Origin: Candidatus Rifleibacteriota bacterium
Lineage (GTDB): Bacteria; Riflebacteria; Ozemobacteria; Ozemobacterales; Ozemobacteraceae
Direction: 5' to 3'
Assembly: GCA_029564115.1 (NCBI GenBank)
Contig: JAKQQP010000267.1
Span: 1-64,000 of the forward strand
DNA: 64,000 bases
Below the pieces are notes generated by a model, which did no database searches, was not told the DNA's origin, and worked only from the letters and a program-made list of their open reading frames with translations. Below, one piece after another: positions 7,423-16,678 of the stretch (position 1 is the stretch's first letter; every line of letters begins with the position of its first letter). Position numbers and translations under genes: made by a program.

Positions 7423-9624
7423 CTAGTTGCCGATACCCTCGCGCTTGAGAATTTCGAAAAAGATTTTAACTATCTCCGGGTCAAGCTGGGTTCCGGCAGC
7501 TTTCTTCATTTCGTGCTTCACATACTCGAACGGAAAAGCCTTGCGATATGGGCGATCGGCAATCATGGCATCGTAAGTGTCGGCAACAGCCAGAATACGT
7601 GCACCGAGCGGAATCTGGTCGCCCTTCAGGCCAAGCGGATAGCCGGTTCCGTCATAGCGCTCGTGATGATAAAGCGTGAGCGGCGCAATTTCTTTGAGTA
7701 TTTCGACTCTTTCCATGATCGAGGCGCCATATTCAGGGTGCCGGTGCAGTTCGTTGATTTCTTCGTCGGTGAGATGTCCTTCTTTGGTAAGAATAACGTC
7801 TTTGATGCCGATTTTACCGATATCGTGCAGCAGGCCGGCATATCTGACCGTTTCGATTTCGTCTTCACTCAGACCAAGTTCTTCACCGATCTTGACTGCG
7901 TATTCCATAACCTTGGTGCTGTGACCATGTGTATAAGAATCTTTGGCTTCGATTGCCGCTGCCAGAGCCATGACCATCGACAGATACTGGCGCTTCATTT
8001 CGGCATACAGCTTGGCGTTTTCGATGGCAATACTGGCCTGTGAGGCGAAGGTCGACAGCAGGTCGATTTCATCCTGAGAGAAATCACGCGGCTTGCTGGT
8101 ATAAATGGTGATGACGCCGATCGGGCGACCCCGCTGCATGATCGGTACAGCGAGAAGGCCGGCAAGTTTTTCGCGCTTGACCAGTGAAGTGTATTTGGTG
8201 CGCGGGTCTTTGCGGGCGTCAACTACCGAAATAGGCAATCTCTGAGAAAAGCAGCTGCCGATAATGCCTTCACCGACCCTGATGGCAGTCGAAGACAGAA
8301 ATGACTTTGACAAGCCCCGTGAGGCTCTTACTTCGAGCAGTTCACCGGTGAGGTCGAGCAGACGCAGCTCGCAGCGCAGGGCATTCATCATTTCCATCGA
8401 GAAGTTGACAATTGAGTCGAGAACTTCGTCAAGAACCAGTGTTGAGGTAATCGACTGCGAAATCTCGAAAAGAACTGAAATTTCGTCAATACGGCGTTCG
8501 AGGTAAAGGCGGATTTTTACATTTTCGATAGCGGTTGCCAGCAGATTCGAAAGCGTAGTGAAAGTGCGCAGATGCTCGCGATTAAAAGCCTTTTGCCGGG
8601 TAGCGCTGAGGTTGATGAGGCCAATGTTTTTGCCCTGGACCGTAAGCGGCACAGTCATAAAAGACTGGACCTTGCGCCTGAAGATTTTGTCCATGCTCAT
8701 GGTCTTCTGGCCTGGCAGAAAAAGCTGCTGGCATCTGGTAATGCGCGGGGCTTTGCCCCTGATTTTAAAACTGATGTCGTCAATGTGACCGGTAAGGCCA
8801 TCGAGGCTTGACGGGGCCAGAGGCAGACGCGAAACGAAGTATCTGGTTTCTTCGTCATCTTTGTAGAGACAGACTATGCCAAGGTCGTGCTGAATCAGCT
8901 GTGAGAGATATTCGAAAGACAGGCCGATAAGACCTTCGAGGGTTTGAACCGAAGAAAATCTTTTGGCGAGCACGTTCAGCTTTTCCATTTCTCTAATGCG
9001 GTTTTCGCGCTCGAGAAGCAGCCCGTTATGCTCGATTTTCATTGCCGCGAGATTGGCAAAAACCGTGGCTTCTTCAAGATCGTTAACGCTGAAGGGCCTG
9101 TTTTGCTCAATATTACCGGTGACCATCAGCCCGACGCACTGAGTGTTGGTCATCAGAGGTATCAGCATGGCCGAGGTGAAAGGCGTGTCTTTGAACAGCG
9201 GGTCATGCATTTCGCCTGAATAAAGAAGGCGTTGGCGGCTCGAAAAAGCGTTGCGCAGAAGCAGGGCTTCGCCAATTGGTGCTTCTTCGTCAGAATCTGA
9301 TTGAGTTTCGGTAGTACAGGGAGCGAAGCCAAATTCTTCTTCAGAATTGATTATGGTACGGCGGTCAAGGCAGCGAACCTTCTCGGGGCGCTTTCTTCTG
9401 CCGCCACTGCAGGCAGAAAAAACCAGTTCAAACGATTCGCGATCAAGCAGCATGAAGTATACTTCGTCAGATGCGAGGGCTTCTTTGGCGGTTTTTGCCA
9501 TGCTTTTAAGAAGGTCATTCAATTCTGTTCCTGAAGAGAGGGCCATCGAAATATCAGACAGTCTTGAAAGTCTTTTGAAGGTTTGTTCGGTCTGGTTGAC
9601 CGCACGCTTTTTAATGTTTTTCAT
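7423..9624 (-). CDS. Multi-GAF HD-GYP protein (c-di-GMP phosphodiesterase)
   Basis: This 733-residue cytoplasmic protein has three consecutive GAF-like sensory domains (about residues 30-190, 215-365 and 380-530) joined by helical linkers, followed by a C-terminal HD-GYP domain. The latter has the key motifs YTHGHS, LLHDIGKIGI, HHERYDGTGYP and DTYDAM. HD-GYP enzymes hydrolyse c-di-GMP to pGpG or GMP. No membrane helix is seen. Its start overlaps the end of the GGDEF gene by 14 bases, so cyclase and phosphodiesterase are probably made from one transcript. The small molecules sensed by the GAFs cannot be read from sequence. Confidence 0.92.
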   Translation of the reverse strand: MKNIKKRAVNQTEQTFKRLSRLSDISMALSSGTELNDLLKSMAKTAKEALASDEVYFMLLDRESFELVFSACSGGRRKRPEKVRCLDRRTIINSEEEFGFAPCTTETQSDSDEEAPIGEALLLRNAFSSRQRLLYSGEMHDPLFKDTPFTSAMLIPLMTNTQCVGLMVTGNIEQNRPFSVNDLEEATVFANLAAMKIEHNGLLLERENRIREMEKLNVLAKRFSSVQTLEGLIGLSFEYLSQLIQHDLGIVCLYKDDEETRYFVSRLPLAPSSLDGLTGHIDDISFKIRGKAPRITRCQQLFLPGQKTMSMDKIFRRKVQSFMTVPLTVQGKNIGLINLSATRQKAFNREHLRTFTTLSNLLATAIENVKIRLYLERRIDEISVLFEISQSITSTLVLDEVLDSIVNFSMEMMNALRCELRLLDLTGELLEVRASRGLSKSFLSSTAIRVGEGIIGSCFSQRLPISVVDARKDPRTKYTSLVKREKLAGLLAVPIMQRGRPIGVITIYTSKPRDFSQDEIDLLSTFASQASIAIENAKLYAEMKRQYLSMVMALAAAIEAKDSYTHGHSTKVMEYAVKIGEELGLSEDEIETVRYAGLLHDIGKIGIKDVILTKEGHLTDEEINELHRHPEYGASIMERVEILKEIAPLTLYHHERYDGTGYPLGLKGDQIPLGARILAVADTYDAMIADRPYRKAFPFEYVKHEMKKAAGTQLDPEIVKIFFEILKREGIGN

Positions 9625-11734
9625 GTTTCAGCTGGCCTTCTTCGTAAGATAAAACCTGATTGCGGCCATTCTCTTTGGCTTTGTAAAGGGCCAGGTCGGC
9701 AGCTTCAATCAGATCGCTGGTTTTGTCGCAATTGGTGACAAGAGTGCATGAGACGCCGATAGAAAGGGTTACAGAAAGTTCATTGCCGTCGTGATTAAGT
9801 CGTGATTGCTCAACCTTGCTGCGAATACGTTCCGCAAAGAGTTTGGCGCCATCAAGTGACGTTTCGGGCAATATGACCGCGAATTCTTCGCCACCATACC
9901 GCGCAACGGTATCGATCTGTTCGCGAACCGAATTCTTAAAGATAGCTGCAACGTGGCGCAATACCTGATCGCCAACCAGATGACCCCAGGTATCATTGAA
10001 TTTTTTAAAGAAATCTATGTCGATGACCATAAGCGAAAGTGGTTTTGAATAGCGGCGCGCTCTGATAAATTCGTGCGCCAGGGTTTCCTGAAAGTAGCGG
10101 TGATTGAACAGCTCTGTAAGCGGGTCGGTGAATGCGAGTTTTTCAGTTCTTTTGTGAATGAGGGCATTTTTGATACTGGTGATGAAAATGCCGGTAAAAT
10201 GAGAGGTTATGTCGAGATCTTTGGTGGTGAAGGGTTTGTCTTCGCCACGCGCAAGATGGATCAGCCCTCTGAACCTGTCACTTATTATAATGGGCAGATG
10301 TAGAACATGTTTGAAACTTTTTGTGGGCCGGTTGCCGGGGTTGTGCGGATTGAAGAAAGAGGGTTTGTGAAAGTTCTCTCTGGTAAGAGGCGGGTCAGCG
10401 GGATAGTCGCTGAAAAGTTCGAAGATGTTGGATGCAAGTTTTTCCTGAAATTCCTGTGAGATGCTTTCGCCGGGTTGTACAAAAAGGCGATAATTGTTAT
10501 CGATGTCGTCAAAGAGCAGAATGCCGATCGTCGTAAAGTTGATCAATTCACGAAATCTGACAAACGCCTTCTGCAGAATGGTAACCGGATCAAGTGTCGA
10601 AGCAAGATCTTTGCTGATATCCAGAAAAACTTCGTTCTGGCGGGACTCGTCAATCAGCATCAGTCTGTCCTGTTCCATGCGCTGAAACATTTTGTTACGG
10701 GCAATTGCCATCGCCAGATTCTGCGAAATCAGGTAGAGAAAACGGTAATATCTGACTGCCTGCTGTGTGTCTTCTGCCACATGTCGGCGACTGACCAGGA
10801 GCAGATGCGATGGTTTACCTTCGACTACCAGTGGCAGACAGAAAAGTTCGCGCGCCCCATCTTCTTCTTCAAACGAAAGCGTGAGCGGGGCATCGGGCTC
10901 TTCAGTTTCGATACTGTTTATTGCTGGCTTCTGCAGCTGCATTCTCAGTCTGGCGGCAACCGAATCAACCATCTGCTGCAGTTTTGATGGCTCGAGGCGG
11001 TGTGCCGCAAGAATCTCGATAGTGCTTCCGTTGGCTGTGAAAATTGATTCGCTGAATTGTGGGTTCAGTTCTATCACTGCTGATCTTTCGAGGCCTATTT
11101 CGTCAGAAAGTTTGACCAGAAAATCGATCAGGCGACTGACAAAATCGCGGTTGCTGGCCAGAATACAGGAAATGGAGTAAAGGCTGGCAATCTCGCGACG
11201 GTTACTTTCTATGGTCTGCAGAAGATTTTCTTTTTCGATAAGGCCGGCAATAAGGGTGTCGACCGATTTCAGCTTAACCAGATCTTCTTCAGAAAAACCT
11301 TTTTGCTCCTGACTGCGATTGAGATTCATGACGCCGATCATTTTCTGGTGCAGTTTCAGTGGTGCCGAAAGAAAAGAGCCCGAATCATTTTTGCGGCTGA
11401 GCTTGATTGATTTATCTGCCCTGGTAAGGCTTTCGGACACAACCGGTCGGCCAGTGGTGAAAACCTGCCCTGCAATGCCCTGTTTCAAGGCTACTTTAGC
11501 CACAGGACCGGTTCGTGTGTTTTTCTGCATTCCTGGATGGTGCGATGAAACATAGAGTTTCAGACAGTTTTCTTCCGGGTCGAAAACCATGATTGAGCCC
11601 GAACTCGCATTCATGAATACCACTGTTTCAGAGATGATGGCTTCAACCAGCAGGTGCAGATCTTCTGTTTCGGCAGCTTTTTCTGCCAGTCTGGCATGGA
11701 ATTCAAGTGTTCTAAGCTGTTCCTGCTGCCTCAT
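9611..11734 (-). CDS. GAF-GGDEF diguanylate cyclase
   Basis: This 707-residue soluble protein carries GAF-type regions at about residues 17-170, 190-330 (diverged) and 345-520. A GGDEF domain at about 540-700 has an intact active loop RYGGEEF and upstream conserved DIDFFKKFND, consistent with c-di-GMP synthesis from two GTP. At the usual place of the allosteric I-site the sequence is REQID before TVARY, so the RxxD pattern is missing and product inhibition may be absent. The start ATG overlaps the stop of the upstream phosphatase gene (ATGA). A four-residue overlap with the HD-GYP gene follows. The antagonistic pair in one operon suggests tuned local c-di-GMP levels. Confidence 0.92.
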   Translation of the reverse strand: MRQQEQLRTLEFHARLAEKAAETEDLHLLVEAIISETVVFMNASSGSIMVFDPEENCLKLYVSSHHPGMQKNTRTGPVAKVALKQGIAGQVFTTGRPVVSESLTRADKSIKLSRKNDSGSFLSAPLKLHQKMIGVMNLNRSQEQKGFSEEDLVKLKSVDTLIAGLIEKENLLQTIESNRREIASLYSISCILASNRDFVSRLIDFLVKLSDEIGLERSAVIELNPQFSESIFTANGSTIEILAAHRLEPSKLQQMVDSVAARLRMQLQKPAINSIETEEPDAPLTLSFEEEDGARELFCLPLVVEGKPSHLLLVSRRHVAEDTQQAVRYYRFLYLISQNLAMAIARNKMFQRMEQDRLMLIDESRQNEVFLDISKDLASTLDPVTILQKAFVRFRELINFTTIGILLFDDIDNNYRLFVQPGESISQEFQEKLASNIFELFSDYPADPPLTRENFHKPSFFNPHNPGNRPTKSFKHVLHLPIIISDRFRGLIHLARGEDKPFTTKDLDITSHFTGIFITSIKNALIHKRTEKLAFTDPLTELFNHRYFQETLAHEFIRARRYSKPLSLMVIDIDFFKKFNDTWGHLVGDQVLRHVAAIFKNSVREQIDTVARYGGEEFAVILPETSLDGAKLFAERIRSKVEQSRLNHDGNELSVTLSIGVSCTLVTNCDKTSDLIEAADLALYKAKENGRNQVLSYEEGQLKHEKH

Positions 11735-14496
11735 TTTGCAGATCCTTTATAATTAAGAGTAAAAACAGTCAAATCATCATGAGCTTCATTAGAACCACGC
11801 CAGTTCTCAATTGCGCTGATCATTGCTTCAACAAGCTGTTTTGCTGAACGGTCAGGGCTTGAGCCAAGCAGATAACTGATGCGCTCGGTTCCGAACATTT
11901 CGCCCGAGGCAGAACGTTCTTCTGAGAGGCCGTCAGTGTACATAAAGAAGGCGTCGCCAGCTTCCATTTTGAATTTTGCCTTGTGATAGACACCTTTGAT
12001 GCCACCAATACCAAGCGGGGGGCCACTTTTGCTTTCGATGAGGCGGCATTGAGCATTCAGCCTTGCCAGAAGTGGCCCATGCCCGGCCGATGACATTTCG
12101 CAGGCACCTGTCAGCGGGTCGATTGCCACAATCTGCATGGTGACAAAATGGTAAGAATCGAGCTGGCTGCACAGCTTGTCATTTGCCTTCTCAATAATCT
12201 GGACCGGGTCGGCGCAATCCTGCACCACAGACCAGATGATCATTCTGGTGACAGCCATGAGAATTGCGGCCGGCATGCCTTTGCCTGAAACGTCGCCAAG
12301 AACTGCCAGCAGCCTGCCGTCGTTGAGATTGAAGATGTCGAAAAAGTCGCCACCAATCTGTCTGGCCGGGATGCTCTGGCCGAATACTTCGAGATTTTCT
12401 GGCAGATCGGTAAAATTTTTCGGCATCAGCGACATCTGAATGTCTTTGGCGTCTTTCAGCTGCCTTTCAAGCAGGTCCTTTTCATGTTGCTCAGCGAGAA
12501 ACCTGACGTTTTCAAGCGCGGTGACGACCAGATGGGCGATACCTTCGAGCAGCTGCTGATCCTGCATGGTGAAGGTCAGCCCGTTGGTTTTATTGTTAAC
12601 GTTGATAACACCGATAACTTTTCGGCCCGGGGTACCCCGGCTGTTGATGAGAGGCACCGATAACAGTGACCGGTTGAGATAGTGTTCGAGCGAGCGCTTT
12701 TTGAAGACCCCTTCCGATTCGATGTTGTCGATGCGGTATGAACGGCCCTGGCGCGCGACATAGCCCGAGATCTCTTCGCCGATGGGTATTCTGGTTTTGT
12801 CGATAATGCCTGGCGGTAGGCCAAACCCCTTTTTAATGCGTAAGAACTCGCCGCTCTCGTCGAGTTCGAGAAATGATATGCGGTTTACCTTGAGAAGGCG
12901 GCGGATGATGATTATCATTTCATCGAGAAGGGCGTCAGTGTCAGAGAGCCTCGCCATAAGGCCTTCGAGCGCCTTGATGGTGTCGAGTTTCTCGGCATAA
13001 TTGCAGGCAACCTGCAGCGATGCACTGATGCCGTTGAGAAGAATAGGCATCAGTTTTGTCAGATCTTCTTCGGTCAGGGGCTTGTTGACAGGTGAATCGA
13101 ACAGAACCACTCCTCCGAGAGAGCGCAGTGGGATAAATTCTGAAGTAATCGATGTTGCCTGAGGGGTAGTGGCAAGCGGCAAAACGTATCTGATGGGAAG
13201 ATCGTATCTGCCGTCGCGATTGTCAAAGGCTGAGCCTTCGTTGATTGCTTCAGTTAAAGGCCCAGAATTGTTTATAAGTGTCGCCAGGTCAAAGTTCTCA
13301 GGAACATTCGCACCCAGATAATTCACGATTTCGAGCTCTGAAGTTTCACGTGAAAAAATCAGAATCGCACCTGAATACTGACCAAAAAGATAGTTCAGGC
13401 TTTCGACAAGCTTGAAAAGTATTGCGCCGATGTCGACAGAAGAGTTGATGGTATTGCAGGTCTGATTGATCTGTTGAAGCATTCGACCGTGCAGTGCCTC
13501 TTTGCGCAACTGGTAAAAATGACTGAAATACAGACCCAGCTGATTGGCCAGCATCGGCATCAAACGTGAAGTGTGACTGACATGTCGGTGTACCTGATGA
13601 CCTGATACGGCCACACCAAGATGGCCGTAGGTTACGCCGCCGGCCTGGCAGGCGAAAACAAGCGGTGCCGGTGAGCCAACCCTGAATTCGCTACGCCCGA
13701 TTTTAAGCTGGGCGCGCGAGATGATTGCGATTTCCTGCATCGGATCATGCGACAGAGCAGCTTCGATGAGCTCAGAAAGATTTTCTTCTATTTCTTCGTC
13801 TTCATCGATGGCCATAACCGCCAGATGGTTGTAATAACCCGGGCCAGCGCTTTGAATGATAAAAGTCGCATGCAGATTGAATTCATTCTGCAGTCGTTTA
13901 AGAAAAGCTTCTATAAAAGGTCGGTCTTCGTTGAACCAGATTTCTGCCTGCTTTTTCTCAAAACCGGGTGGTAGCGCATCGACCCGGCGACCATTGGTAA
14001 GCAGCGCCTGGGTTTCGTGCAGAAAAGTCAGCAGGCGGTCAGGGTCATTGATCGGATGTGGCAAAAGATGCGCCGGAAAAAGGAAGCGGCTGCCGAGCTT
14101 TTTTGCCATCACATCGGTGATTGTCTGCCAGTTCTGATGAGGTTCTCTGCTTTCACTGGCAATAAGAAGAGCCAGGTCGCCAAGTCTGGCATTGCCTGAA
14201 TAGAAGCTGCTCTGAAAAAGAAACAGCCGTTGACCGGAAATCAAGACTTCTGTTGGCATTTCGCCAAGATCAAACCTTGGTCTGCATGGTGGATTGTCAA
14301 ACAGTTGCGCACCAATTTCCGTTCCGTGCTTTATTGTAAAAACTTTCCAGTTGTCGTCACTGCCAATATAAAATCTTGCTGCGAGCCCGGTAAAATCAGA
14401 AAAAGGCTGCAGCAATTCAGAAATCTGAGCCGGGAGTTCAGAAAAATCAGAAAATGATTCAATTTCGTTAAGCAGATCGAGAAATTGTTTTTTCAA
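11731..14496 (-). CDS. Multi-GAF PP2C-type (SpoIIE/RsbU) serine phosphatase
   Basis: In this 921-residue protein the N-terminal two-thirds hold diverged sensory regions and at least one clear GAF domain (about residues 520-670). A helical linker with the RsbU-like segment DAKDIQMSLMPK follows, then a PP2C/SpoIIE phosphatase domain. Metal-site motifs GGDFFD, GDVSGKGMPAA, YTDGL and HDDLT are all visible. Such enzymes dephosphorylate anti-sigma-factor antagonists in partner-switch systems. No antagonist or RsbW kinase gene is in the window, so the target lies elsewhere. The start is read as TTG 14496 without a strong Shine-Dalgarno, and the N-terminus is therefore uncertain. It is the first gene of a five-gene minus operon ending at 3988. 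Confidence 0.9.
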   Translation of the reverse strand: MKKQFLDLLNEIESFSDFSELPAQISELLQPFSDFTGLAARFYIGSDDNWKVFTIKHGTEIGAQLFDNPPCRPRFDLGEMPTEVLISGQRLFLFQSSFYSGNARLGDLALLIASESREPHQNWQTITDVMAKKLGSRFLFPAHLLPHPINDPDRLLTFLHETQALLTNGRRVDALPPGFEKKQAEIWFNEDRPFIEAFLKRLQNEFNLHATFIIQSAGPGYYNHLAVMAIDEDEEIEENLSELIEAALSHDPMQEIAIISRAQLKIGRSEFRVGSPAPLVFACQAGGVTYGHLGVAVSGHQVHRHVSHTSRLMPMLANQLGLYFSHFYQLRKEALHGRMLQQINQTCNTINSSVDIGAILFKLVESLNYLFGQYSGAILIFSRETSELEIVNYLGANVPENFDLATLINNSGPLTEAINEGSAFDNRDGRYDLPIRYVLPLATTPQATSITSEFIPLRSLGGVVLFDSPVNKPLTEEDLTKLMPILLNGISASLQVACNYAEKLDTIKALEGLMARLSDTDALLDEMIIIIRRLLKVNRISFLELDESGEFLRIKKGFGLPPGIIDKTRIPIGEEISGYVARQGRSYRIDNIESEGVFKKRSLEHYLNRSLLSVPLINSRGTPGRKVIGVINVNNKTNGLTFTMQDQQLLEGIAHLVVTALENVRFLAEQHEKDLLERQLKDAKDIQMSLMPKNFTDLPENLEVFGQSIPARQIGGDFFDIFNLNDGRLLAVLGDVSGKGMPAAILMAVTRMIIWSVVQDCADPVQIIEKANDKLCSQLDSYHFVTMQIVAIDPLTGACEMSSAGHGPLLARLNAQCRLIESKSGPPLGIGGIKGVYHKAKFKMEAGDAFFMYTDGLSEERSASGEMFGTERISYLLGSSPDRSAKQLVEAMISAIENWRGSNEAHDDLTVFTLNYKGSAK

Positions 14497-14607
14497 AGGC
14501 AGGGGGCGCCCTTCGTCTTAGACTTTGTTCAAAGCCGATTATAACTTTTTCAGGCGGGCAATTCAACAAAACCGCTAATGATAAAAAACTAAAGTTTTTT
14601 TGGTCAG

Positions 14608-14613
14608 TATAAT
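14608..14613 (+). promoter_or_regulatory. Possible -10 element for the SH3b-M23 gene
   Basis: TATAAT lies 28 bases upstream of the ATG at 14642 in the AT-rich divergent gap 14497-14641. No convincing -35 hexamer was found at 16-18 bases. The promoter of the opposing operon was not located. Confidence 0.35.
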
Positions 14614-14641
14614 GTATGATTCTAATTAAGTGAGGTCAGCT

Positions 14642-15469
14642 ATGAAAAAATCAAATGTATTTCTGGCAATACTTCTTACTGGTGGGCTTGCAGCCGCTGT
14701 AACCGCCGCCGACCCGTTCGAGGAAAAGAAAGTATATCTGAATTCTCAGGCCGGCAAAAAGGTTGAATCGACTGAAGAAAAAGTCACCAAAGGTACTGTG
14801 CACGTCAGCACTTCTTTAAATATAAGAACCGGCCCCTGGGGAAAAATTATCGGTAGTTTCCATGAGGGGGATAGTCTTGAGGTTCTAGGCAGAGAAGGCG
14901 CATGGTACAAAATCAGATACAACGGCAAAATCGCCTATGTGCATGCAAACTATGTTTCGACGCCAGGCAACCCCGCCGGTAAGACGCCGGTCGTCTATCC
15001 GTGGCAGCAGCCAAGTTCTTCTTCCGGTAATTCCGGAAACAGCACTCCTGTTGTCAGTGGTAATGGTCGCTTTGGCGCAATGCCATGCGCTCCTATGCCT
15101 TCGCGGGCAAGTTCTGAATATGGCATGCGCATTCACCCGACCAAAGGCACCCGCAGTATGCACTACGGCATCGACCTGCCGGTTGGTAACGGCACCAGGC
15201 TCAATGCACTTGGCGACGGTACTGTTGTTGCTGTCGGTTACGAATCCGGCGGTGGCCGCTATGTGAAGGTTCGTTACGATAATGGCTACGAGTCTTTTTA
15301 CTGCCACCTCAGAAGTTACTCTGTTAAACAGGGCCAGAGAGTTGGCATGGGCCAGGAAATTGCTCGCTCAGACAATACCGGTATTTACACAACAGGTGCG
15401 CATCTGCATTTTGAGCTGAAGAAGAACGGTCAGCATGTTAACCCGAGATCAGCTCTCAAGCTGCCTTAA
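14642..15469 (+). CDS. Secreted SH3b-M23 peptidoglycan endopeptidase
   Basis: The start is ATG 14642, behind GTGAGG at 14630-14635. The 275-residue protein has a signal peptide (MKKSN, hydrophobic core, cleavage near VTAA). It continues with a bacterial SH3 domain at about residues 55-110 (VSTSLNIRTGPWGKIIGSF ending in AYVHANYV), a Ser/Pro/Asn-rich linker, and an M23 zinc peptidase domain. The M23 zinc motifs HYGID and HLHFE are intact, so it should cut peptide bonds in peptidoglycan, with SH3b as wall-binding module. Role: wall remodelling or cell separation in the periplasm. The next gene follows after 20 bases and likely shares the transcript. Confidence 0.92.
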   Translation: MKKSNVFLAILLTGGLAAAVTAADPFEEKKVYLNSQAGKKVESTEEKVTKGTVHVSTSLNIRTGPWGKIIGSFHEGDSLEVLGREGAWYKIRYNGKIAYVHANYVSTPGNPAGKTPVVYPWQQPSSSSGNSGNSTPVVSGNGRFGAMPCAPMPSRASSEYGMRIHPTKGTRSMHYGIDLPVGNGTRLNALGDGTVVAVGYESGGGRYVKVRYDNGYESFYCHLRSYSVKQGQRVGMGQEIARSDNTGIYTTGAHLHFELKKNGQHVNPRSALKLP

Positions 15470-15489
15470 AGGATAGTCAGGAAAGAAAT

Positions 15490-16488
15490 ATGTTCAAAAA
15501 GCTTTTTCTTGTAATTCTTGTCATGACCGCCGCCCTGGGCTTTGCCCAGGAGACAGAATATAAAACGATCAATAACCTGATCTATCATAAAAGCATGTTC
15601 AATGCTTCTGAATCGGTCGATCTGTTGAAAATTCCCTTTGGTAGCGGGGCTTCTCAGGTCGGGGGCCAGGATCAGGATACCGATGCCATGTCTTATGGTG
15701 TGCCGTGGGCGTTTCGCATGGCCGAAGGTGGTAACATCTGGGTTCTTGATTCGCTCAATCGGCAGCTTAAGCTTTTCAAGCCGGACGCAACCGTAGAAAA
15801 GAGCATATCTCTCGATGGCTTTGGTAAAATAGTTATCGACTTTGCGGTTGCTTCAGATGGCAGAATAGCGTTTCTTAACAGTGCCGACGGCTTTATCTAC
15901 ATTACCGATGCGAAGGGCGAAAAGGTTCATTCTCTCGAAGGTTTCAACGGTGCCCGCGCCATAGAATTTGACCGCAACGGTGATCTCCTGGTAAGCCACC
16001 CGGTTATGCAGTCGGTTCTCAGGTTCGGTCAGAACGGCGAACTTGTCGAGCAGATGGTTGGCGACCAGAGTCTGAGTCTTTACTCTGACCCGTCAGGAAA
16101 GCTCTTTGGTCTTGAGATTGCTGATCTGGAAGCTGATCTGTATTTGCGAACTGTAGCTTCACCGGCCGAAACGCTTGTGATTGGCAAATTCCCCTATGTT
16201 GAAAAGCACCCGGGCGTCACTTACGCCGGTGGCGAGATTCTGGGCCTCGATGCTGCCGGCAACGTTTATTTCTGCCTGGTGGCCTGTCATGAAGAAGGTC
16301 AGATTTATCGCGAGCGTATTTATCGCTGTGCTCCAGACGGCAAGGTTCTCGGAGAACTTGACGTTCACACAATTCCTCATCTTGCCCCCGATCTCCCGAG
16401 AAAAAGGGTTGTCTGCCCCGATGGCCGGGTGATGGGTTTTTACCCGACCGAAGAGCATTTTGTGCTCTGCACTTACACAATCCCTTGA
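15490..16488 (+). CDS. Exported beta-propeller (NHL/WD-like) protein of unknown function
   Basis: This 332-residue protein has a clear signal peptide (MFKKLF..., cleavage after GFAQ). The mature part shows repeated blades of the type GNIWVLDSLNRQLKLF, DGRIAFLNSADGFIYI, NGDLLVSHPVMQSVLRF and GNVYFCLV, typical of NHL or 6-bladed propellers. No catalytic motif is visible; propellers often bind proteins or sugars. AGGAAAG precedes the ATG by a few bases. It lies 20 bases after the M23 peptidase gene and is followed by a strong terminator, so the two form a bicistronic unit. A periplasmic scaffold role linked to the peptidase is possible but not shown. Confidence 0.75.
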   Translation: MFKKLFLVILVMTAALGFAQETEYKTINNLIYHKSMFNASESVDLLKIPFGSGASQVGGQDQDTDAMSYGVPWAFRMAEGGNIWVLDSLNRQLKLFKPDATVEKSISLDGFGKIVIDFAVASDGRIAFLNSADGFIYITDAKGEKVHSLEGFNGARAIEFDRNGDLLVSHPVMQSVLRFGQNGELVEQMVGDQSLSLYSDPSGKLFGLEIADLEADLYLRTVASPAETLVIGKFPYVEKHPGVTYAGGEILGLDAAGNVYFCLVACHEEGQIYRERIYRCAPDGKVLGELDVHTIPHLAPDLPRKRVVCPDGRVMGFYPTEEHFVLCTYTIP

Positions 16489-16514
16489 TTCTTCTGATTT
16501 AATTGTTCAGCCTG

Positions 16515-16552
16515 AAAATTCCCGAAGTTTGGAAAAAACTTCGGGAATTTTT
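16515..16552 (+). terminator. Intrinsic terminator after the propeller gene
   Basis: AAAATTCCCGAAGTTT pairs with AAACTTCGGGAATTTT around a short GGAA-type loop and ends in a T-run. It lies 27 bases after the stop at 16488. The A/T flanks could also stop opposing transcription. Confidence 0.85.
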
Positions 16553-16613
16553 ATGTACACCCCTTAACTGGCTGATGGGCGGGCAGGGGTACGATTTCAA
16601 GATAAAAAAGGTA

Positions 16614-16642
16614 TTGAAATTTAATTCAATTAGTGATAGACT
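16614..16642 (+). promoter_or_regulatory. rpsT promoter
   Basis: TTGAAA (16614-16619) and TAGACT (16637-16642) are separated by exactly 17 bases and lie upstream of rpsT. The -35 overlaps the perfect inverted repeat ATTGAA-N6-TTCAAT at 16613-16630, which might be an operator. Confidence 0.55.
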
Positions 16643-16678
16643 TGACTTTCCAATATTGAATTACGAAAGGTGATCGTC

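Noticed and set aside
8264..8811. Plus-strand open frames opposite the HD-GYP, GGDEF and htpG genes
   Set aside because: They are mirror frames of strongly conserved coding genes, with Ser/Arg-rich or Phe-rich composition and no ribosome sites.
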